Assembly: GCA_023818695.1 (NCBI GenBank)
Contig: JAMWCF010000001.1
Location: 558,001-622,000, forward strand
Source: Candidatus Omnitrophota bacterium
GTDB taxonomy: Bacteria; Omnitrophota; Koll11; 1-14-0-20-64-10
DNA: 64,000 bases
Reading direction: 5' to 3'
Shown here in pieces: positions 58,187 through 64,000 of the stretch. The notes below the pieces were generated by a model. That model had not been told where the DNA came from. It made no database searches and was given only the letters and a program-made list of their open reading frames with translations. Made by a program: the position numbers and the translations under genes. Numbering within the stretch: the stretch's first letter is position 1; each line of letters begins with the position of its first letter.

Positions 58187-59106
58187 CCTCCCACCTGTCC
58201 CAGATCCATCAGCATGCATTTGACCGATCCCCCTCCTTTCTCCAGAAATTCAGACACGTCGACAGGACAAGGAACGACCCCACGCGACCGGACCTCCCGA
58301 TAGACGGCGCCGGTCAAGCCGTCCGGCATCAGGAGAACGGATCCAACCTGAAAGCTGTTGGCGGCGAACCTCTCCCCATCCTGCCGGCTTAAGGGAACCA
58401 GCCGATCCTTGAACCGCCTTGTAAGAATCAAACGGGACGACTCTTCCAGGGCCTCCAGATAAACCAGCAGAAACTCCCGGTGAGGCCCGAAAGAGCAGAA
58501 AACGGTGTCGCCGTGGTAATGGGTCTCCAGCGTCAATTCCAGCGGGATGATCTCCCTGTCCGTCACGATCCGCTTCAACCCCGACAGGGCCCGCTGGTCG
58601 GAACGGAACCCGTAGACCCGCCTGTAAGGCGGGAATCCCCAGCGGGGAACCCAACGCTGCTGCCTGATGGGGCCGTAGGTAAACAGGTACGCGCTCTTCT
58701 GCGGATCGCCGGAGGGATCCCCGACCGGAAAGAAGTCGGCTTCCCCCTCAAAGGGATGGGGATCCGGGAAATCAATCACCTGTAGGAAGGGGATCCGTTC
58801 CAGGGCGCGCCGGTAATGTTCCTTCTCTCCGGACCGGCCCGGGTTCAGGTTGCTCAAAACAACCCTCTCCCCGTACCGGAAACCGGCGTTAGCCGGGAAA
58901 ACCAGCCCGGGCAGATCCTTCACCGCCGGGACGATGAAAACCTTCGCCGCGCACTCCTCCAGCGCCGCTTTCAGGTTCAGCCACTGCTCAACCGCCCTGG
59001 CCGTGTTGACCTTCTTGCGCCGGCCGAATCGGTCCCGGGTGTGCGGATTTCCGCCGGACCGGATGTGAAAATGGGCCGGATCGCCGAGCAGGACTGCTTG
59101 AGCCAT
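58183..59106 (-). CDS. Pentein-superfamily amidinotransferase/DDAH-like hydrolase
   Basis: 307 aa from ATG 59106, one base overlapping the dehydrogenase stop (TGATG). Guanidine-group hydrolase fold: FPANAG (70-75), FEGEADFFP (119-127), catalytic His in THYHGDTVF (about 196-201) and nucleophilic Cys297 in GGGSVKCM. It resembles arginine deiminase/DDAH enzymes, not the 440-aa AstB, although AstB has the same fold. Between AstD-like and AstA-like genes it most likely hydrolyses N-succinylarginine, giving succinylornithine (as AstB) or succinylcitrulline (as a plain deiminase). Specificity is inference. Confidence 0.8.
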   Translation of the reverse strand: MAQAVLLGDPAHFHIRSGGNPHTRDRFGRRKKVNTARAVEQWLNLKAALEECAAKVFIVPAVKDLPGLVFPANAGFRYGERVVLSNLNPGRSGEKEHYRRALERIPFLQVIDFPDPHPFEGEADFFPVGDPSGDPQKSAYLFTYGPIRQQRWVPRWGFPPYRRVYGFRSDQRALSGLKRIVTDREIIPLELTLETHYHGDTVFCSFGPHREFLLVYLEALEESSRLILTRRFKDRLVPLSRQDGERFAANSFQVGSVLLMPDGLTGAVYREVRSRGVVPCPVDVSEFLEKGGGSVKCMLMDLGQVGG

Positions 59107-60596
59107 CAGACCGGCAGCGCCCGCTTCTCCAAAGGCCTCTGATCCCGCGTGACGGCGACCGGGTAGGTGCAGTAATAGGTGGAAAAGAGGCCGGTCGGCT
59201 TGAAGGAGCCGGATGCTTTTGTCCCGCCGAATGGAAGCTTGCCTGTTGAAAAGATCGTCCCCTTGTTCCAATTCACCAGGCCGGTATCCAGCTTCGGGAA
59301 GATCCGCTCAAAATGCTGACGGCTCCCGCTGAAAACGGAGGTGACCAGCCCGTAAGAAACTTCATTGTTCAGGGCAACCGCCTCCTCGTCGTTCCTGACC
59401 AGGTAGATGGCTGCGTCCGGCCCGAAGATCTCCTCCTTCCGGTAATGCTGGGAGCTGTTCCGGGAGGGGTTCTCGCACAGATGGACTCCTTGCGTCACGT
59501 AATAGCCGCGCCGTTCACCCCAACTCCCCAGCGTCCTGCCCGCGCGAAGCGTTTCAAAACCCTCCTCCTGCGCCAGCTTCATGTACCGAGTGAATTTCGC
59601 GGCGGCCTCATGGCTGATCAGCGGTCCCATCAGGATATCCTCCCCAAGGGAATACCCGATCTTGACCCTGTCCGCCGCCGCCAGGAAGAGATCCAGGAAC
59701 GGTTTGGCAATCTTCTTGTTGACGATGATCCGGCTGGTCGCGTTGCACCGCTGGCCCGACATCGAATAGGCTGCGACCGCCGATTCCCTGGCGGCCAGCT
59801 CCAGGGGCGCGTCCTCCAGCACCAACCCGGCGTTCTTCCCTCCCATCTCCAGCGCCAGGCATTTCTGCGGCGCGTCCAGGGTGGCCTCTTTGATCGCCTG
59901 CCCCGTCGCCGTGGAGCCGGTGAACAGAACGCCGGAGACCATCCGGTGTTTGATCAGCTGCAATCCCACCGCCCCCCCTCCCTGCACCAGGTTGAAAACG
60001 CCCGGCGGGAAACCGGCGGTGTGAATGCACTCGGCCAAGAGCTGTCCCGTGAAAGGGGTGTACTCGGACGGCTTGAAGACCACCGTGTTGCCGGTCAAAA
60101 GGGCCGGAATGATGTGGCTGGCGGGAGTATGCGCCGGGAAGTTGAAGGGCCCGATCACCGCCAACACCCCGTGGGGCCGGTACCGGCACTCGCCGGTCAC
60201 ACCCGGGGCGATGGCGACCTCAAATGGAGCGATAAGCTCCAACCCGGCTCCGACGATCTCGTCGACCTTTGCCACGAGACGGTCGGTCTCCCTCCGGGAC
60301 TCCGTCACCGGCTTGCCGGCCTCCCGGCTGATCAGGGTGGTCAATTCCGGCAGACGCTTCTTCAGAACCCGCTGGAGCCGTCTCATGGCGGCGATCTTCT
60401 TCCGGATCGGATAATCGGCCCAGGCGGCGAAGGCCCGCCGGGCGGATGGGACCGCCTCCTCCACCGCCTCCGTTGAAACGACCACCGAGCCGACCGGATT
60501 CAGCAGGTCCCCGGGATCCTCGCTGATCAGCTCCATTCCCCTCTTGGGCCGGACAAACCGGCCTCCTATATAATTCCCCTTAAACCCGGCAAACAT
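59106..60596 (-). CDS. astD: AstD-like succinylglutamate semialdehyde dehydrogenase
   Basis: 496-aa NAD(P)-dependent aldehyde dehydrogenase. Substrate channel and catalysis: GPFNFPAH (about 149), KPSEYTP, FTGSTATGQ, catalytic Glu250 in ALEMGGKN and Cys284 in SGQRCNATSR. The N-terminus FKGNYIGGRFV and the SGQRCNATSR/FNFPAH combination resemble AstD (oxidises N-succinylglutamate semialdehyde). Start at 60596 has a GGAGAGGG ribosome site and overlaps astA by 17 bp. Confidence 0.82.
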   Translation of the reverse strand: MFAGFKGNYIGGRFVRPKRGMELISEDPGDLLNPVGSVVVSTEAVEEAVPSARRAFAAWADYPIRKKIAAMRRLQRVLKKRLPELTTLISREAGKPVTESRRETDRLVAKVDEIVGAGLELIAPFEVAIAPGVTGECRYRPHGVLAVIGPFNFPAHTPASHIIPALLTGNTVVFKPSEYTPFTGQLLAECIHTAGFPPGVFNLVQGGGAVGLQLIKHRMVSGVLFTGSTATGQAIKEATLDAPQKCLALEMGGKNAGLVLEDAPLELAARESAVAAYSMSGQRCNATSRIIVNKKIAKPFLDLFLAAADRVKIGYSLGEDILMGPLISHEAAAKFTRYMKLAQEEGFETLRAGRTLGSWGERRGYYVTQGVHLCENPSRNSSQHYRKEEIFGPDAAIYLVRNDEEAVALNNEVSYGLVTSVFSGSRQHFERIFPKLDTGLVNWNKGTIFSTGKLPFGGTKASGSFKPTGLFSTYYCTYPVAVTRDQRPLEKRALPV

Positions 60597-61614
60597 AGAC
60601 CCTCTCCCCTGGGACAACGTTCAACAACCCCAGAACCTCCGCGCGGACCGCCACCTTCCCTTTTGATAGAAGCGCCGGCGCCATGACGGCCCGGAACCGT
60701 CCCTCCTTCTGCGTGCCGATGAGATACCGGCCGGCCGGCTTTCCTTCCGTCTGTTTTATCCTTACAGATTTCGTCTGGCGAATCAACCGGATCCGACTGC
60801 TCCTGGCCGTGTAATAAGGCCCGCCATCGAACGGCTCGATCTGCGGGATCGGCTTAAACCCGATGGCCCGCAAAAGACCGGCGGCCCGCCGCGCCTGCGG
60901 GTGGACCGCCCCGATCGCCTTTTGAACATAGCCGGGCAGCAGCGCGCAGTAAATCGGCTCGTGCGGCAAAAGGGCCCAGATGAATTCCTTGTTGGTCACA
61001 CTCAACCGGTCCGCTGCTGCGTAGGAAAAACCGGTGAACTCCCGGCCGATCCTCTCCCAGAAAGGGGACCTGTTGCCTCTGCCCATCGCGCCCCGGTACT
61101 CGACCAGCACCTCTTTCTCGAACCGCTGGGGGTGAACCGCCATGTACAGGAAGCGGACGTAAGACAGCTGCAACCCGCACTGCTGGGGATGCCGCCTGTA
61201 GCGGGGCAGAACAATCAACCCACCCACTTCGGTCGGCCCGTCTTCCGTATAGCCCAGCTGCAGCGTCCGGTGCGTCCGCTTGATGCCGGTGGTCCGGCTG
61301 CGCATCGTCTTGGAACCAAGCAGAAACCACAGGTGCGGATGTCCCGGGATGCCGTGTTTGGCGATGATCAGCGAACAGCCGACGATCTTCAGCCCCCGCG
61401 AGGTTTTTGTTTCAAGGACGAAGAGATAATGGGCCCTGGATCTCGGCAGCCGCCCAGCAAAAGAGTCCTCCGAGGTCTTCAGCAGATGCCGGATATAGGA
61501 ACGATCCGCCGGCAGGTTGTAAGAATCCAGTTTCCTGGCCAGCGGGAAAACCCCCTCAAAATCCTCTGGTCCTGCCTGCCGGATCAAAAACACCGGTCCG
61601 TCCGTTACATGCAT
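60580..61614 (-). CDS. astA: Arginine N-succinyltransferase
   Basis: Transfers succinyl from succinyl-CoA to the alpha-amino group of arginine, the first step of the AST pathway. The 344 aa fit the AstA GNAT-like fold: FLIRQAGPEDFEGVFPLARK, KIVGCSLIIAKHG, TEVGGLIVLPRYRR, EYRGAMGRGNRSPFWERIGR, PIYCALLPGYVQKAIGAVHP and IEPFDGGPYY. Residue-level arginine selectivity cannot be read. It overlaps the M20 gene by 10 bp. Confidence 0.9.
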   Translation of the reverse strand: MHVTDGPVFLIRQAGPEDFEGVFPLARKLDSYNLPADRSYIRHLLKTSEDSFAGRLPRSRAHYLFVLETKTSRGLKIVGCSLIIAKHGIPGHPHLWFLLGSKTMRSRTTGIKRTHRTLQLGYTEDGPTEVGGLIVLPRYRRHPQQCGLQLSYVRFLYMAVHPQRFEKEVLVEYRGAMGRGNRSPFWERIGREFTGFSYAAADRLSVTNKEFIWALLPHEPIYCALLPGYVQKAIGAVHPQARRAAGLLRAIGFKPIPQIEPFDGGPYYTARSSRIRLIRQTKSVRIKQTEGKPAGRYLIGTQKEGRFRAVMAPALLSKGKVAVRAEVLGLLNVVPGERVYVCRV

Positions 61615-63017
61615 GTCTTCTCCAGAAATCTCTTATAAAACCGGATTGCGTCCTTCAACTGCTTGATGCTGACCGATTCATTCGGCTGATGGATATTCCC
61701 CTGCGCTGTGCCCGGGCCGATGACGACCGAGGGGATCCCCACCTTACTGTAAAGACCGGCTTCGGTACAACCGGACTTGCATCGCGGCCGGGTGTTCAGC
61801 CGGACCGACTTCAGCGCCGACAGAACCGCCTTGGCCACTTCGGATTTCGGGTCCGTTTCCAGGGGCGGGTTGTCCCGCTCGAGGCAGAACTGCCAGTCGG
61901 GACCTGGATGCCCCAGCCGCTGGGTTAGTTTCTGTTCGATCACACGCACCGCCTTGTGCACCGGTCTGCCGGCCAAGGGACGAGCGTCGAACGTCAGAGA
62001 CCATCCCTCTCTCGTTTCCCGGAGCCAGGTAAAGTTCCAGGTCATACGGGGCGGATCGAAGCTGCTGTCCTTGAATTTTTCCAGTGGAAGAAAAACGGTT
62101 CGGACCTCATCCATCACCCACATCATATCTTCCCATGGAAACCTGGGATACCAACCGGGATTCAATCGCTGCGCTTTGACCTGGCAACCCTTGGCGGATG
62201 GAAAAAAAACTTTTGGATGGGGTCCCAGGGAGAATCGCACAGAGGCGGACGCGGGGATCACGTTATGCCCCGATCCTCCCTGCCAGGAGAGGACGGCGAT
62301 CTTCGAAAAGCGGGCCTTCAACTTCCTCAAAAAAGCGGCGGACAAATCCAACGCGTTGACCCCCAGATGGGGTGTGCTGGAGTGAGCCGGTTTGCCGGTA
62401 AAAACGGCTTCATAAACCCACTCCGCAGCGGACGGGCGGTGGAGACCTTTGGTCTTGAACAGGATCTCCGCTACAGCCAATCCCTTGTGCCTGGTCACCA
62501 GATGAAGTTCCGTTGGCTCCCCCACCAGCGCCATCTTCGGTTTCGGCAGATCCCCCTGGCAAAAGCGGGCGGCGCCCCGCAGACCCGACTCCTCCCCGAA
62601 TGTCCCCAGCAGAAAAATCTGCCGGGTAAACCGATCCGTGGGCAGATCGACAAGAGCGGCAAGTTTGCACAGGATATCCAGCTTTGTGTCGGCCACCCCC
62701 AATCCGTACAATGTGTTTCCATGCCGAGTCATCTTCCAGGGATCCCTCCCGGTTTTGGTCCACAGAGCCGGATCTCCCGCATCGACGGTGTCCAGGTGCG
62801 TTGTCATCAGCAGGGGCTGTTTGCCTGCGCCGGCAACCGCCGCAACGTTCATGAAGATCAACTCCCCGACCCGGTTCTCCTGGTAAATCACATCCAGACC
62901 GAACCGCCTGAAAAGGGACCCCAGGTAAACGGCGCAGTCGAGGTTGCTGGACCAGGTGACCGTGTTGAACCGGATCAGACGTTCGGCTTCTTCCACCAAA
63001 TCAAACGATTTCCCCAT
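61605..63017 (-). CDS. M20-family zinc deacylase, ArgE/DapE-like
   Basis: 470 aa. Metal and catalytic residues: H74 in TTHLDTVD, bridging D110 in GVADTKLD, E142-E143 in TFGEESGLRG, and H443 in TAQGNIHQPNES. A dimerisation domain lies between (about 190-330). Overlap with astA suggests it removes the succinyl group (from succinylglutamate or succinylornithine), taking the place of AstE, which belongs to another family and is not seen here. It starts immediately after the GDPD stop (TGAATG). Confidence 0.86.
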   Translation of the reverse strand: MGKSFDLVEEAERLIRFNTVTWSSNLDCAVYLGSLFRRFGLDVIYQENRVGELIFMNVAAVAGAGKQPLLMTTHLDTVDAGDPALWTKTGRDPWKMTRHGNTLYGLGVADTKLDILCKLAALVDLPTDRFTRQIFLLGTFGEESGLRGAARFCQGDLPKPKMALVGEPTELHLVTRHKGLAVAEILFKTKGLHRPSAAEWVYEAVFTGKPAHSSTPHLGVNALDLSAAFLRKLKARFSKIAVLSWQGGSGHNVIPASASVRFSLGPHPKVFFPSAKGCQVKAQRLNPGWYPRFPWEDMMWVMDEVRTVFLPLEKFKDSSFDPPRMTWNFTWLRETREGWSLTFDARPLAGRPVHKAVRVIEQKLTQRLGHPGPDWQFCLERDNPPLETDPKSEVAKAVLSALKSVRLNTRPRCKSGCTEAGLYSKVGIPSVVIGPGTAQGNIHQPNESVSIKQLKDAIRFYKRFLEKTCM

Positions 63018-63743
63018 TCACGAACCCGTTTCAAAACGGTGTGGCCACACTTCACTCATGATGCCGTCCACCCCGCAAGCGGCCAGCTGTTCGATCTGCC
63101 GGGCCGTCCTGGCCGTCCAGGCATAGGCCTTCAGACCTTTCGCGTGAATCCGCTTGACCGAGCGGGGGTTGATCCACTTCCGGTAAACAACCAGCCCGTC
63201 AATTCCGAGCCGCCGCGCCGTCCATAGCCGCCGCTTTGTGACGGCGGCACTGTAGCCGGTGACCCAAAAAAGCGGGTGACGGCCCTGATCAGACTGCCGC
63301 CACCGCTTCAGGGCCCTCACAACGGAGAAACCGGCATAAAGAGGCCGGTTTCCTCTTTCCCTTTGGAAAAACCGGACGAGCTCCTCCTGCCCCTGATCGG
63401 CCTTGACATCCAGGAATAGGCCGACGCCCCTGTCCCGGCAAAAATCCCACACCTGCTCCAAGCGCGGGATCCTTTCTCCGAGAAAGCGGGGAGAAAACCA
63501 CCCGCCCGCCTCTAAGCGGCGGATCTCGTCCCACGTCATCGTTTTGATCCGCCTCTTTAACCCGACTGTCCTCTTCAAAGTGGGGTCATGCAGGGCGACC
63601 CACACACCGTCTTTCGTCCGGCGCAGATCAATTTCTACAAAAACGGCCCCTTTTTCAACCGCCTGCCGGACGGAAACCAGCGTGTTTTCCGGGGCGTGAG
63701 CCGGATCTCCCCGGTGCGCGATCAGAATGACCTTCTTTTTCAC
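63018..63743 (-). CDS. Glycerophosphodiester phosphodiesterase
   Basis: 241-aa GDPD TIM barrel. Catalytic and metal residues: IAHRGDPAHAPENT (His, Arg, Glu), FVEIDLRRTKDGVWVALHDPT (read in parts; Glu, Asp and second His), and a C-terminal AYAWTARTARQI. No signal peptide, so cytosolic. GTG start at 63743 gives the normal N-terminus VKKKVILIAHRG. First gene of the arginine-type operon, but with no obvious biochemical link to it. Confidence 0.9.
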   Translation of the reverse strand: MKKKVILIAHRGDPAHAPENTLVSVRQAVEKGAVFVEIDLRRTKDGVWVALHDPTLKRTVGLKRRIKTMTWDEIRRLEAGGWFSPRFLGERIPRLEQVWDFCRDRGVGLFLDVKADQGQEELVRFFQRERGNRPLYAGFSVVRALKRWRQSDQGRHPLFWVTGYSAAVTKRRLWTARRLGIDGLVVYRKWINPRSVKRIHAKGLKAYAWTARTARQIEQLAACGVDGIMSEVWPHRFETGS

Positions 63744-63749
63744 CCGCCC

Positions 63750-63758
63750 ATCATACCA
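63750..63758 (-). promoter_or_regulatory. Extended -10 before the GDPD gene
   Basis: Minus-strand TGGTATGAT (TATGAT at 63750-63755), ending 6 bp before the GTG; poor -35. Divergent from the rpoN promoter. Confidence 0.35.
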
Positions 63759-63805
63759 CAAGAGGTCATGGAGCCTGATGCGCGGCACTTTAGCACCACT
63801 GAACC

Positions 63806-63834
63806 TTGACATTTGGCACAAAACTTGCTATACT
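63806..63834 (+). promoter_or_regulatory. Overlapping sigma-70 and sigma-54 promoters of rpoN
   Basis: Sigma-70: TTGACA (63806-63811), 17-bp spacer, TATACT (63829-63834) preceded by TGC. Sigma-54: TGGCAC (63814-63819) and TTGCT (63825-63829), with GG-N10-GC spacing exact. The two elements occupy the same DNA face, so holoenzymes would compete; the gene downstream is rpoN itself. Confidence 0.7.
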
Positions 63835-63861
63835 CTATTTACCATCGTTGGCTCCCCGACC

Positions 63862-64000
63862 ATGGATATATCAACCCAACAGAAACAACAGCAATCACTT
63901 ACACTCACTCCAAGTCTCCGCTTGGCCTTGGAAGTTCTCCGAATACCCCTGGCCGAACTGGAGATGTACCTCCAGCAGCAGCTTGAAGAGAATCCCCTGC
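63862..64000 (+). CDS. rpoN: RNA polymerase sigma-54 factor (partial, 5' end)
   Basis: The first 46 codons are visible: MDISTQQKQQQSLTLTPSLR then LALEVLRIPLAELEMYLQQQ and LEENPL. This is sigma-54 region I, the Gln/Leu-rich activator-interacting segment (usual form QQLVMTPQLQQAIKLLQ...ELEQ-EN). The 3' end is beyond the window. No strong ribosome site precedes the ATG; the leader is about 20 nt. Confidence 0.92.
   Translation, partial: MDISTQQKQQQSLTLTPSLRLALEVLRIPLAELEMYLQQQLEENPL

Noticed and set aside
58183..59271. Canonical AstB (N-succinylarginine dihydrolase)
   Set aside because: The protein is only about 307 aa with motifs of the DDAH/amidinotransferase group; the extra N-terminal codons to 59271 are the dehydrogenase gene in another frame. 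I keep only a pentein-level call.

Overview
The window is a dense bacterial chromosome segment, about 55-60% GC by eye, with almost every gene on the minus strand. Only a BtuF-like gene (55126-56043) and the 5' end of rpoN (63862-64000) lie on the plus strand. The cell is a diderm: the segment encodes a secretin (PilQ), SurA-type periplasmic isomerases and lipoprotein-processing enzymes. It is rod-forming (complete mreBCD-mrdAB), makes type IV pili, uses the GatCAB route for Asn/Gln-tRNA and has sigma-54. The gene mix fits a free-living lineage such as Nitrospirota, NC10 or a deltaproteobacterium-like group, but I cannot assign it from the sequence alone. I saw no phage, insertion sequence, CRISPR, rRNA or tRNA, and no gene-free stretch longer than about 250 bp.

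Layout, in minus-strand transcription order from right to left. (a) 63.7-56.0 kb: a tightly overlapping eight-gene operon with a GDPD phosphodiesterase, an M20 deacylase, AstA-like and AstD-like enzymes, a pentein (amidinotransferase/DDAH-like) hydrolase, a Tat-exported aldo/keto reductase, an M28 peptidase and an unknown. I read it as a non-canonical arginine succinyltransferase-type pathway. (b) 55.1-44.8 kb: yggS-proC-yggT-punA-ileS-traR/dksA-lspA-lgt-rluD-coiled-coil protein-aroA. (c) 44.6-39.4 kb: mreB-mreC-mreD-mrdA-rodA from a strong promoter. (d) 39.2-31.3 kb: a small HTH protein, a HAMP-GAF-degenerate GGDEF protein, pilT, a free-standing MshEN domain, two PilB-type ATPases and pilC. 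(e) 31.2-21.8 kb: a major-pilin-like gene with its own promoter and terminator, then minor pilins, two tandem PilX-like paralogues, a small proline-rich membrane protein and pilMNOPQ.

(f) 21.8-17.4 kb: mgtE, a coiled-coil exported protein, RNase G and a TPR-metallopeptidase, closed by a terminator. (g) 17.3-11.1 kb: a second pilin paralogue, then rplU-rpmA-obgE-proB-proA-nadD-corC. (h) 11.0-6.9 kb: a 46-residue zinc ribbon, rsfS, argS and a strikingly compact Mfd-like translocase. (i) 6.6-2.9 kb: two SurA/PrsA-type isomerases, pdxA and rsmA. (j) 2.8 kb to the left edge: gatC-gatA-gatB (gatB partial).

The main points of novelty are the Mfd without its UvrA-binding and C-terminal regulatory domains, the rewired arginine operon, a recurrent extended -10 element only 6-11 bp upstream of start codons that lack a Shine-Dalgarno sequence (suggesting near-leaderless mRNAs), overlapping sigma-70/sigma-54 promoters before rpoN, a probable CTG start for lspA, and tandem large PilX-like proteins in the pilus cluster.
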